A DNA stretch of 64,000 nucleotides from Euptelea pleiosperma (lineage: Eukaryota; Streptophyta; Magnoliopsida; Ranunculales; Eupteleaceae): positions 21,495-85,494 of the forward strand of contig JASUTR010000093.1 of NCBI GenBank assembly GCA_035048495.1, given 5' to 3'. The notes under the pieces were generated by a model. The model was not told the origin of the DNA. It saw nothing but the letters and a program-made list of their open reading frames with translations, and ran no database searches. The position numbers and the translations under genes were made by a program. Shown in pieces: positions 47,401 through 60,099 of the stretch. Position 1 is the first letter of the stretch. The number at the start of each line of letters is the position of its first letter.

Positions 47401-50200
47401 CTCTTCCATTACTATTGTTTCAACAGATTTGAAGTGTTGGAATAAGATTTGGGTCAGTCGAAACAAGTTAGCTCCATCCGTGCGTCAACGTCTCAAATTG
47501 GACTCAGTTTGTGTGTTACATTCCGAAGCCTATAACTTGTGACTTTTTCGCAACCAGACCTCGTAATTGGACTCAAACTCTTCCATCACTATTGTTTCAA
47601 CACATTTGAAATGTTGGAATAAGATTGGGTCAGTCGAAACAAGTTAGCTCCATCCGTGCGTCAACGTCTCAAATTGGACTCAGTTTGTGTGTTACATTCC
47701 GAAGCCTATAACTTGTTACTTTTTCGCAACCAGTGCTCGTAATTGGACTCAAACTCTTCCATTACTATTGTTTCAACACATTTGAAGTGTTGGAGCAAGA
47801 TTCGGGACCAGTCGAAACAAGTTAGCTCCATCCGTGCGTCAACGTCTCAAATTGGACTCAGTTTGTGTGTTACATTCCGAAGCCTATAACTTGTGATTTT
47901 TCGCAACCAGACCTCGTAATTAGACTCAAACTCTTCCATTACTATTGTTTCAACACATTTGAAGTGTTGGAGCAAGATTCGGACAGTCGAAACAAGTTAG
48001 CTCCATCCGTGCGTCAACGTCTCAAATTGGACTCAGTTTGTGTGTTACATTCCGAAGCCTATAACTTGTGACTTTTTCGCAACCAGACCTCGTAATTGGA
48101 CTCAAACTCTTCCATCACTATTGTTTCAACACATTTGAAGTGTTGGAACAAGATTCGGGACAGTCGAAACAAGTTAGCTCCATCCGTGCGTCAACGTCTC
48201 AAATTGGACTCAGTTTGTGTGTTACATTCCGAAGCCTATAACTTGTGACTTTTTCGCAACCAGACCTCGTAATTGGACTCAAACTCTTCCATCACTATTG
48301 TTTCAACACATTTGAAGTGTTGGAACAAGATTCGGGACAGTCGAAACAAGTTAGCTCCATCCGTGCGTCAACGTCTCAAATTGGACTCAGTTTGTGTGTT
48401 ACATTCCGAAGCCTATAACTTGTGACTTTTTCGCAACCAGACCTCGTAATTGGACTCAAACTCTTCCATCACTTTGTTTCAACACATTTGAAGTGTTGGA
48501 ACAAGATTCGGGACAGTCGAAACAAGTTAGCTCCATCCGTGCGTCAACGTCTCAAATTGGACTCAGTTTGTGTGTTACATTCCGAAGCCTATAACTTGTT
48601 ACTTTTTCGCAACCAGACCTCGTAATTGGACTCAAACTCTTCAATACTATTGTTTCAACAGATTTGAAGTGTTGGAATAAGATTTGGGTCAGTCGAAACA
48701 AGTTAGCTCCATCCGTGCGTCAACGTCTCAAATTGGACTCAGTTTGTGTGTTACATTCCGAAGCCTATAACTTGTGACTTTTTCGCAACCAGACCTCGTA
48801 ATTAGGACTCAAACTCTTCATTACTATTGTTTCAACACATTTGAAGTGTTGGAGCAAGATTCGGACAGTCGAAACAAGTTAGCTCCATCCGTGCGTCAAC
48901 GTCTCAAATTGGACTCAGTTTGTGTGTTACATTCCGAAGCCTATAACTTGTGACTTTTTCGCAACCAGACCTCGTAATTGGACTCAAACTCTTCCATCAC
49001 TATTGTTTCAACACATTTGAAGTGTTGGAACAAGATTCGGGACAGTCGAAACAAGTTAGCTCCATCCGTGCGTCAACGTCTCAAATTGGACTCAGTTTGT
49101 GTGTTACATTCCGAAGCCTATAACTTGTTTCTTTTTCGCAACCAGTGCTCGTAATTGGACTCAAACTCTTCCATTACTTTTGTTTCAACAGATTTGAAGT
49201 GTTGGAATAAGATTTGGGTCAGTCGAAACAAGTTAGCTCCATCCGTGCGTCAACGTCTCAAATTGGACTCAGTTTGTGTGTTACATTCCGAAGCCTATAA
49301 CTTGTGACTTTTTCGCAACCAGACCTCGTAATTGGACTCAAACTCTTCCATCACTATTGTTTCAACACATTTGAAGTGTTGGAATAAGATTTGGGTCAGT
49401 CGAAACAAGTTAGCTCCATCCGTGCGTCAACGTCTCAAATTGGACTCAGTTTGTGTGTTACATTCCGAAGCCTATAACTTGTGACTTTTTCGCAACCAGA
49501 GCTCGTAATTGGACTCAAACTCTTCCATTACTTTTGTTTCAACACATTTCAAGTGTTGGAGCAAGATTCGGACAGTCGAAACAAGTTAGCTCCATCCGTG
49601 CGTCAACGTCTCAAATTGGACTCAGTTTGTGTGTTACATTCCGAAGCCTATAACTTGTGACTTTTTCGCAACCAGACCTCGTAATTGGACTCAAACTCTT
49701 CCATCACTATTGTTTCAACACATTTGAAGTGTTGGAACAAGATTCGGGACAGTCGAAACAAGTTAGCTCCATCCGTGCGTCAACGTCTCAAATTGGACTC
49801 ATTTTGTGTGTTACATTCCGAAGCCTATAACTTGTGACTTTTTCGCAACCAGACCTCGTAATTGGACTCAAACTCTTCATCACTATTGTTTCAACACATT
49901 TGAAGTGTTGGAACAAGATTCGGACATCGAAACAAGTTAGCTCCATCCGTGCGTCAACGTCTCAAATTGGACTCATTTTGTGTGTTACATTCCGAAGCCT
50001 ATAACTTGTGACTTTTCGCAACCAGACCTCGTAATTAGACTCAAACTCTTCCATTACTATTGTTTCAACACATTTGAAGTGTTGGAGCAAGATTCGGACC
50101 AGTCGAAACAAGTTAGCTCCATCCGTGCGTCAACGTCTGAAATTGGACTCAGTTTGTGTGTTACATTCCGAAGCCTATAACTTGTTACTTTTTCGCAACC
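35461..50200. repeat. 20-monomer HOR (about 3.54 kb) with a 17-monomer variant
   Basis: The marker TCTGAAATTGG occurs at about 36521, 40059, 43068, 46606 and 50137: intervals 3538, 3009, 3538 and 3531 bp, i.e. 20, 17, 20 and 20 monomers, the last short by a few single-base deletions. Other markers keep the same spacing, for example GTAACTCTTTCG at 36391 and 39929, and TTTCAAAACATTTG near 36271, 39811 and 46351. The 17-monomer interval contains chimeric monomers at 42717-42894 and about 43245-43421. Recent tandem amplification by unequal exchange is the simplest explanation. Confidence 0.85.
42717..42894. repeat. Chimeric satellite monomer at HOR deletion junction
   Basis: The first half matches the monomer near 41512 (CTTCAATTACTTTTG) and the second half the monomer near 39811 (TTTCAAAACATTTG with GGGACAATCG). 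The switch lies in the shared TGTTTCAA near 42815. A second switch near 43335 joins a CGTAACCAGTGCTCG half to a CATCCCTATTG half. Together they shorten this HOR copy by three monomers. Confidence 0.75.
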
Positions 50201-53200
50201 AGTGCTCGTAATTGGACTCAAACTCTTCCATTACTATTGTTTCAACAGATTTGAAGTGTTGGAATAAGATTTCGGGTCAGTCGAAACAAGTTAGCTCCAT
50301 CCGTGCGTCAACGTCTCAAATTGGACTCAGTTTGTGTGTTACATTCCGAAGCCTATAACTTGTTACTTTTTCGCAACCAGTGCTCGTAATTGGACTCAAA
50401 CTCTTCCATTACTTTTGTTTCAACAGATTTGAAGTGTTGGAATAAGATTTGGGTCAGTCGAAACAAGTTAGCTCCATCCGTGCGTCAACGTCTCAAATTG
50501 GACTCAGTTTGTGTGTTACATTCCGAAGCCTATAACTTGTGACTTTTTCGCAACCAGACCTCGTAATTGGACTCAAACTCTTCCATCACTATTGTTTCAA
50601 CACATTTGAAGTGTTGGAATAAGATTTGGGTCAGTCGAAACAAGTTAGCTCCATCCGTGCGTCAACGTCTCAAATTGGACTCAGTTTGTGTGTTACATTC
50701 CGAAGCCTATAACTTGTTACTTTTTCGCAACCAGGCCTCGTAATTGACTCAAACTCTTCCATTACTATTGTTTCAACACATTTGAAGTGTTGGAGCAAGA
50801 TTCGGACCAGTCGAAACAAGTTAGCTCCATCCGTGCGTCAACGTCTCAAATTGGACTCAGTTTGTGTGTTACATTCCGAAGCCTATAACTTGTGACTTTT
50901 TCGCAACCGACCTCGTAATTAGACTCAAACTCTTCCATACTATTGTTTCAACACATTTGAAGTGTTGGAGAAGATTCGGACAGTCGAAACAAGTTAGCTC
51001 CATCCGTGCGTCAACGTCTCAAATTGGACTCAGTTTGTGTGTTACATTCCGAAGCCTATAACTTGTGACTTTTTCGCAACCAGACCTCGTAATTGGACTC
51101 AAACTCTTCCATCACTATTGTTTCAACACATTTGAAGTGTTGGAACAAAGATTCGGGACAGTCGAAACAAGTTAGCTCCATCCGTGCGTCAACGTCTCAA
51201 ATTGGACTCAGTTTGTGTGTTACATTCCGAAGCCTATAACTTGTGACTTTTTCGCAACCAGACCTCGTAATTGGACTCAAACTCTTCCATCACTATTGTT
51301 TCAACACATTTGAAGTGTTGGAACAACGATTCGGGACAGTCGAAACAAGTTAGCTCCATCCGTGCGTCAACGTCTCAAATTGGACTCATTTTGTGTGTTA
51401 CATTCCGAGCCTATAACTTGGGACTTTTTCGCAACCAGACCTCGTAATTGGCCTCAAACTCTTCCATCACTGTTGTTTCAACACATTTGAAGTGTTGGAA
51501 CAAGATTCGGGACAGTCGAAACAAGTTAGCTCCATCCGTGCGTCAACGTCTCAAATTGGACTCAGTTTGTGTGTTACATTCCGAAGCCTATAACTTGTTA
51601 CTGTTTCGCAACCAGTGCTCGTAATTGGACTCAAACTCTTCCATTACTTTTGTTTCAACAGATTTGAAGTGTTGGAATAAGATTTGGGTCAGTCGAAACA
51701 AGTTAGCTCCATCCGTGCGTCAACGTCTCAAATTGGACTCAGTTTGTGTGTTACATTCCGAAGCCTATAACTTGTGACTTTTTCGCAACCAGACCTCGTA
51801 ATTAGGACTCAAACTCTTCCATTACTATTGTTTCAACACATTTGAAGTGTTGGAGCAAGATTCGGACAGTCGAAAAAAGTTAGCTCGATCCGTGCGTCAA
51901 CGTCTCAAATTGGACTCAGTTTGTGTGTTACATTCCGAAGCCTATAACTTGTGACTTTTTCGCAACCAGACCTCGTAATTGGACTCAAACTCTTCCATCA
52001 CTATTGTTTCAACACATTTGAAGTGTTGGAACAACATTCGGGACAGTCGAAACAAGTTAGCTCCATCCGTGCGTCAACGTCTCAAATTGGACTCAGTTTG
52101 TGCGTTACATTCCGAAGCCTATAACTTGTTTCTTTTTCGCAACCAGTGCTCGTAATTGGACTCAAACTCTTCCATTACTTTTGTTTCAACAGATTTGAAG
52201 TGTTGGAATAAGATTTGGATAAGTCGAAACAAGTTAGCTCCATCCGTGCGTCAACGTCTCAAATTGGACTCAGTTTGTGTGTTACATTCCGAAGCCTATA
52301 ACTTGTGACTTTTTCGCAACCAGACCTCGTAATTGGACTCAAACTCTTCCATCACTATTGTTTCAACACATTTGAAGTGTTGGAATAAGATTTGGGTCAG
52401 TCGAAACAAGTTAGCTCCATCCGTGCGTCAACGTCTGAAATTGGACTCAGTTTGTGTGTTACATTCCGAAGCCTATAACTTGTTACTTTTTCGCAACCAG
52501 TGCTCGTAATTGGACTCAAACTCTTCCATTACTATTGTTTCAACACATTTGAAGTGTTGGAGCAAGATTCGGACCAGTCGAAACAAGTTAGCTCCATCCG
52601 TGCGTCAACGTCTCAAATTGGACTCAGTTTGTGTGTTACATTCCGAAGCCTATAACTTGTGACTTTTTCGCAACCAGACCTCGTAATTGGACTCAAACTC
52701 TTCCATCACTATTGTTTCAACACATTTGAAGTGTTGGAATAAGATTTGGGTCAGTCGAAACAAGTTAGCTCCATCCGTGCGTCAACGTCTCAAATTGGAC
52801 TCAGTTTGTGTGTTACATTCCGAAGCCTATAACTTGTTACTTTTTCGCAACCAGTGCTCGTAATTGGACTCAAACTCTTCCATTACTTTTGTTTCAACAC
52901 ATTTGAAGTGTTGGAGCAAGATTCGGACCAGTCGAAACAAGTTAGCTCCATCCGTGCGTCAACGTCTCAAATTGGACTCAGTTTGTGTGTTACATTCCGA
53001 AGCCTATAACTTGTGACTTTTTCGCAACCAGACCTCGTAATTGGACTCAAACTCTTCCATCCCTATTGTTTCAACACATTTGAAGTGTTGGAACAAGATT
53101 CGGGACAGTCGAAACAAGTTAGCTCCATCCGTGCGTCAACGTCTCAAATTGGACTCATTTTGTGTGTTACATTCCGAAGCCTATAACTTGTGACTTTTTC

Positions 53201-56200
53201 GCAACCAGACCTCGTAATTGGACTCAAACTCTTATATCACTATTGTTTCAAAACATTTGAAGTGTTGGAACAAGATTCGGGACAGTCGAAACAAGTTAGC
53301 TCCATCCGTGCGTCAACGTCTCAAATTGGACTCAGTTTGTGTGTTACATTCCGAAGCCTATAACTTGTGACTCTTTTCGCAACCAGACCTCGTAATTAGA
53401 CTCAAACTCTTCCATTACTATTGTTTCAACACATTTGAAGTGTTGGAGCAAGATTCGGCCAGTCGAAACAAGTTAGCTCCATCCGTGCGTCAACGTCTCA
53501 AATTGGACTCAGTTTGTGTGTTACATTCCGAAGCCTATAACTTGTTACTTTTTCGCAACCAGTGCTCGTAATTGGACTCAAACTCTTCCATTACTATTGT
53601 TTCAACAGATTTGAAGTGTTGGAATAAGATTTGGGTCAGTCGAAACAAGTTAGCTCCATCCGTGCGTCAACGTCTCAAATTGGACTCAGTTTGTGTGTTA
53701 CATTCCGAAGCCTATAACTTGTTACTTTTTCGCAACCAGACTCGTAATTGGACTCAAACTCTTCCATTACTATTGTTTCAACACATTTGAAGTGTTGGAA
53801 CAAGATTCGGGACAGTCGAAACAAGTTAGCTCCATCCGTGCGTCAACGTCTCAAATTGGACTCAGTTTGTGTGTTACATTCCGAAGCCTATAACTTGTTA
53901 CTTTTTCGCAATCAGTGCTCGTAATTGGACTCAAACTCTTCCATTACTTTTGTTTCAACACATTTGAAGTGTTGGAACAACATTTGGGACAGTCGAAACA
54001 AGTTAGCTCCATCCGTCCGTCAACGTCTCAAATTGGACTCAGTTTGTGTGTTACATTCCGAAGCCTATAACTTGTGACTTTTTCGCAACCAGACCTCGTA
54101 ATTAGACTCAAACTCTTCCATTACTATTGTTTCAACACATTTGAAGTGTTGGAAGCAAGATTCGGGACAGTCGAAACAAGTTAGCTCCATCCGTGCGTCA
54201 ACGTCTCAAATTGGACTCAGTTTGTGTGTTACATTCCGAAGCCTATAACTTGTGACTTTTTCGCAACCAGACCTCGTAATTGGACTCAAACTCTTCCATC
54301 CTATTGTTTCAACACATTTGAAGTGTTGGAACAACATTCGGGACAGTCGAAACAAGTTAGCTCCATCCGTGCGTCAACGTCTCAATTGACTCAGTTTGTG
54401 TGTTACATTCCGAAGCCTATAACTTGTTCTTTTTCGCAACCAGTGCTCGTAATTGGACTCAAACTCTTCCATTACTTTTGTTTCAACAGATTTGAAGTGT
54501 TGGAATAAGATTTGGGTCAGTCGAAACAAGTTAGCTCCATCCGTGCGTCAACGTCTCAAATTGGACTCAGTTTGTGTGTTACATTCCGAAGCCTATAACT
54601 TGTGACTTTTTCGCAACCAGACCTCGTAATTGGACTCAAACTCTTCCATCACTATTGTTTCAACACATTTGAAGTGTTGGAATAAGATTTGGGTCAGTCG
54701 AAACAAGTTAGCTCCATCCGTGCGTCAACGTCTCAAATTGGACTCAGTTTGTGTGTTACATTCCGAAGCCTATAACTTGTGACTTTTTCGCAACCAGTGC
54801 TCGTAATTGGACTCAAACTCTTCCATTACTTTTGTTTCAACACATTTGAAGTGTTGGAGCAAGATTCGGACCAGTCGAAACAAGTTAGCTCCATCCGTGC
54901 GTCAACGTCTCAAATTGGACTCAGTTTGTGTGTTACATTCCGAAGCCTATAACTTGTGACTTTTTCGCAACCAGACCTCGTAATTGGACTCAAACTCTTC
55001 CATCCCTATTGTTTCAACACATTTGAAGTGTTGGAACAAGATTCGGGACAGTCGAAACAAGTTAGCTCCATCCGTGCGTCAACGTCTCAAATTGGACTCA
55101 TTTTGTGTGTTACATTCCGAAGCCTATAACTTGTGACTTTTTCGCAACCAGACCTCGTAATTGGACTCAAACTCTTATATCACTATTGTTTCAACACATT
55201 TGAAGTGTTGGAACAAGATTCGGGACAGTCGAAACAAGTTAGCTCCATCCGTGCGTCAACGTCTCAAATTGGACTCATTTTGTGTGTTACATTCCGAAGC
55301 CTATAACTTGTGACTTTTTCGCAACCAGACCTCGTAATTAGGACTCAAACTCTTCCATTACTATTGTTTCAACACATTTGAAGTGTTGGAGCAAGATTCG
55401 GGACCAGTCGAAACAAGTTAGCTCCATCCGTGCGTCAACGTCTGAAATTGGACTCAGTTTGTGTGTTACATTCCGAAGCCTATAACTTGTTACTTTTTCG
55501 CAACCAGTGCTCGTAATTGGACTCAAACTCTTCCATTACTATTGTTTCAACAGATTTGAAGTGTTGGAATAAGATTTGGGTCAGTCGAAACAAGTTAGCT
55601 CCATCCGTGCGTCAACGTCTCAAATTGGACTCAGTTTGTGTGTTACATTCCGAAGCCTATAACTTGTTACTTTTTCGCAACCAGTGCTCGTAATTGGACT
55701 CAAACTCTTCCATTACTTTTGTTTCAACAGATTTGAAGTGTTGGAATAAGATTTGGGTCAGTCGAAACAAGTTAGCTCCATCGTGCGTCAACGTCTCAAA
55801 TTGGACTCAGTTTGTGTGTTACATTCCGAAGCCTATAACTTGTGACTTTTTCGCAACCAGACCTCGTAATTGGACTCAAACTCTTCCATCACTATTGTTT
55901 CAACACATTTGAAGTGTTGGAATAAGATTCGGGACAGTCGAAACAAGTTAGCTCCATCCGTGCGTCAACGTCTCAAATTGGACTCAGTTTGTGTGTTACA
56001 TTCCGAAGCCTATAACTTGTGACTTTTTCGCAACCAGACCTCGTAATTGGACTCAAACTCTTCCATTCACTATTGTTTCAACACATTTGAAGTGTTGGAA
56101 CAAGATTCGGGACAGTCGAAACAAGTTAGCTCCATCCGTGCGTCAACGTCTCAAATTGGACTCAGTTTGTGTGTTACATTCCGAAGCCTATAACTTGTGA

Positions 56201-57600
56201 CTTTTTCGCAACCAGACCTCGTAATTGGACTCAAACTCTTCCATTACTATTGTTTCAACACATTTGAAGTGTTGGAGAAGATTCGGACAGTCGAAACAAG
56301 TTAGCTCCATCCGTGCGTCAACGTCTCAAATTGGACTCAGTTTGTGTGTTACATTCCGAAGCCTATAACTTGTGACTTTTTCGCAACCAGACCTCGTAAT
56401 TGGACTCAAACTCTTCCATCCCTATTGTTTCAACACATTTGAAGTGTTGGAACAACATTTGGGACAGTCGAAACAAGTTAGCTCCATCCGTGCGTCAACG
56501 TCTCAAATTGGACTCAGTTTGTGTGTTACATTCCGAAGCCTATAACTTGTGACTTTTTCGCAACCAGACCTCGTAATTGGACTCAAACTCTTCATATCAC
56601 TATTGTTTCAACACATTTGAAGTGTTGGAACAAGATTCGGGACAGTCGAAACAAGTTAGCTCCATCCGTGCGTCAACGTCTCAAATTGGACTCATTTTGT
56701 GTGTTACATTCCGAAGCCTATAACTTGTGACTTTTTCGCAACCAGACCTCGTAATTAGACTCAAACTCTTCCATACTATTGTTTCAACACATTTGAAGTG
56801 TTGGAGCAAGATTCGGACAGTCGAAACAAGTTAGCTCCATCCGTGCGTCAACGTCTCAAATTGGACTCAGTTTGTGTGTTACATTCCGAAGCCTATAACT
56901 TGTGACTTTTTCGCAACCAGACCTCGTAATTGGACTCAAACTCTTCCATTACTATTGTTTCAACACATTTGAAGTGTTGGAACAAGATTCGGACAGTCGA
57001 AACAAGTTAGCTCCATCCGTGCGTCAACGTCTCAAATTGGACTCAGTTTGTGTGTTACATTCCGAAGCCTATAACTTGTTACTTTTTCGCAACCAGTGCT
57101 CGTAATTGGACTCAAACTCTTCCATTACTTTTGTTTCAACAATTTGAAGTGTTGGAATAGATTTGGGTCAGTCGAAACAAGTTAGCTCCATCCGTGCGTC
57201 AACGTCTCAAATTGGACTCAGTTTGTGTGTTACATTCCGAAGCCTATAACTTGTTACTTTTTCGCAACCAGACCTCGTAATTAGACTCAAACTCTTCCAT
57301 TACTATTGTTTCAACACATTTGAAGTGTTGGAGCAAGATTCGGACAGTCGAAACAAGTTAGCTCCATCCGTGCGTCAACGTCTCAAATTGGACTCAGTTT
57401 GTCGTGTTACATTCCGAAGCCTATAACTTGTGACTTTTTCGCAACCAGACCTCGTAATTGGACTCAAACTCTTCATCCCTATTGTTTCAACACATTTGAA
57501 GTGTTGGAATAACGATTCGGGACAGTCGAAACAAGTTAGCTCCATCCGTGCGTCAACGTCTCAAATTGGACTCATTTTGTGTGTTACACTCCGAAGCCTA
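47600..57600. repeat. Indel-rich satellite segment
   Basis: Single-base gains and losses appear abruptly, about one or two per monomer in many places: AAGATTGGGTC near 47623, GTGATTTTTCG near 47894, CATCACTTTG near 48468, GGACATCGAA near 49923, CCATCGTGCG near 55780. Most are in runs of identical bases. Upstream of 47.6 kb such changes are nearly absent except where shared between HOR copies. HOR markers can still be followed but spacings fall short of multiples of 177. Confidence 0.8.
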
Positions 57601-58229
57601 TAACTTGTGACTTTTTCGCAACCAGACCTCGTAATTGGACTCAAACTCTTCCATTCACTATTGTTTCAACACATTTGAAGTGTTGGAACAAGATTCGGGA
57701 CAGTCGAAACAAGTTAGCTCCATCCGTGCGTCAACGTCTCAAATTGGACTCATTTTGTGTGTTACATTCCGAAGCCTATAACTTGTGACTTTTTCGCAAC
57801 CAGACCTCGTAATTAGACTCAAACTCTTCCATTACTATTGTTTCAACACATTTGAAGTGTTGGAGCAAGATTCGGGACCAGTCGAAACAAGTTAGCTCCA
57901 TCCGTGCGTCAACGTCTCAAATTGGACTCAGTTTGTGTGTTACATTCCGAAGCCTATAACTTGTTACTTTTTCGCAACCAGTGCTCGTAATTGGACTCAA
58001 ACTCTTCCATTACTTTTGTTTCAACAGATTTGAAGTGTTGGAATAAGATTTGGGTCAGTCGAAACAAGTTAGCTCCATCCGTGCGTCAACGTCTCAAATT
58101 GGACTCAGTTTGTGTGTTACATTCCGAAGCCTATAACTTGTGACTTTTTCGCAACCAGACCTCGTAATTAGACTCAAACTCTTCCATTACTATTGTTTCA
58201 ACACATTTGAAGTGTTGGAGCAAGATTCG

Positions 58230-59500
58230 GACCAGTCGAAATAGGTTAGCTCCATCCGTGCGTCAACGTCTCAAATTGGACTCAGTTTGTGTGTTACATT
58301 CTGAAGCCTATAACTTGAGACTTTTTCGCAACCAGACCTCGTAATTGGACTCAAACTCTTCCATCACTATTGTTTCAACACATTTGAAGTGTTGGAACAA
58401 GATTCGGGACAGTCGAAACAAGTTAGCTCCATCCGTGCGTCAACGTCTCAAATTGGACTCAGTTTGTGTGTTACATTCCGAAGCCTATAACTTGTGACTT
58501 TTTCGCAAAAAGACCTCGTAATTAGACTCAAACTCTTCCATTACTATTGTTTCAACACATTTGAAGTGTTGGAGCAAGATTCGGAACAGTCGAAACAAGT
58601 TAGCTCCATCCGTGCGTCAACGTCTCAAATTAGACTCAGTTTGTGTGTTTCATTCCGAAGCCTTAAACTTGTGACTTTTTTGCAACCAGACCTCGTAATT
58701 GGACTCAAACTCTTCCATCACTATTGTTTCAACACATTTGAAGTGTTGAAGCAAGATTCGGGACAGTCGAAACAAGTTAGCTCCATCCGTCCGTCAACGT
58801 CTCAAATTGGACTCATTTTGTGTGTTAAATTCCGAAGCCTATAACTTGTGACTTTTTCGCAACCAGACCTCGTAATTGGACTCAAACTCTTCCATCCCTA
58901 TTGTTTCAACACATTTGAAGTGTTGGAACAACATTTGGGACAGTCGAAACAAGTTAGCTCCATCCGTCCGTCAACGTCTCAAATTGGACTCATTTTGTGT
59001 GTTAAATTCCGAAGCCTATAACTTGTGACTTTTTCGCAACCAGACCTCGTAATTGGACTCAAACTCTTCTATCACTATTGTTTCAACACATTTGAAGTGT
59101 TGGAATAAGATTTGGGTCAGTCGAAACAAGTTAGCTCCATCCGTGCGTCAACGTCTCAAATTGGACTCAGTTTGTGTGTTACATTCCGAAGCCTATAACT
59201 TGTGACTTTTTCGCAACCAGACCTCGTAATTGGACTCAAACTCTTCCATTACTATTGTTTCAACATATTTGAAGTGTTGGAGCAAGATTCGGAACAGTCG
59301 AAACAAGTTAGCTCCATCCGTGCGTCAACGTCTCAAATTGGACTCAGTTTGTGTGTTACATTCCGAAGCCTATAACTTGTGACTTTTTCGCAACCAGACC
59401 TCGTAATTGGACTCAAACTCTTCCATTACTATTGTTTCAACAAATTTGAAGTGTTGGAATAAGATTTGGGTCAGTCGAAACAAGTTAGCTCCATCCGTGC
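58230..59500. repeat. Satellite duplication pair, copy 1
   Basis: A cleaner stretch with the private markers GAAATAGGTTAGC (58238), CATTCTGAAGCC with CTTGAGAC, CGCAAAAAGACC (58504), TTTCATTCCGAAGCCTTAA (near 58649) and CCGTCCGTCAAC (near 58789). The same series recurs about 4.25 kb (24 monomers) later at 62480-63700. Confidence 0.8.
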
Positions 59501-60099
59501 GTCAACGTCTCAAATTGGACTCAGTTTGTGTGTTACATTCCGAAGCCTATAACTTGTTACTTTTTCGCAACCAGTGCTCGTAATTGGATTCAAACTCTTC
59601 CATTACTTTTGTTTCAACAGATTTGAAGTGTTGGAATAAGATTTGGGTCAGTCGAAACAAGTTAGCTCCATCCGTGTGTCAACGTCTCAAATTGGACTCA
59701 GTTTGTGTGTTACATTCCGAAGCCTATAACTTGTGACTTTTTCACAACCAGACCTCGTAATTAGACTCAAACTCTTCCATTACTATTGTTTCAACACATT
59801 TGAAGTGTTGGAGCAAGATTCGGAACAGTCGAAACAAGTTAGCTCGATCCGTGCGTCAACGCCTCAAATTGGACTCAGTTTGTCTGTTACATTCCGAAGC
59901 CTATAACTTGTGACTTTTTCGCAACCAGACCTCGTAATTGGACTCAAACTCTTCCATCCCTATTGTTTCAACACATTTGAAGTGTTGGAATAACATTCGG
60001 GACAGTCGAAACAAGTTAGCTCCATCCGTGCGTCAACGTCTCAAATTGGACTCATTTTGTGTGTTACACTCCGAAGCCTATAACTTGTGACTTTTTCGC

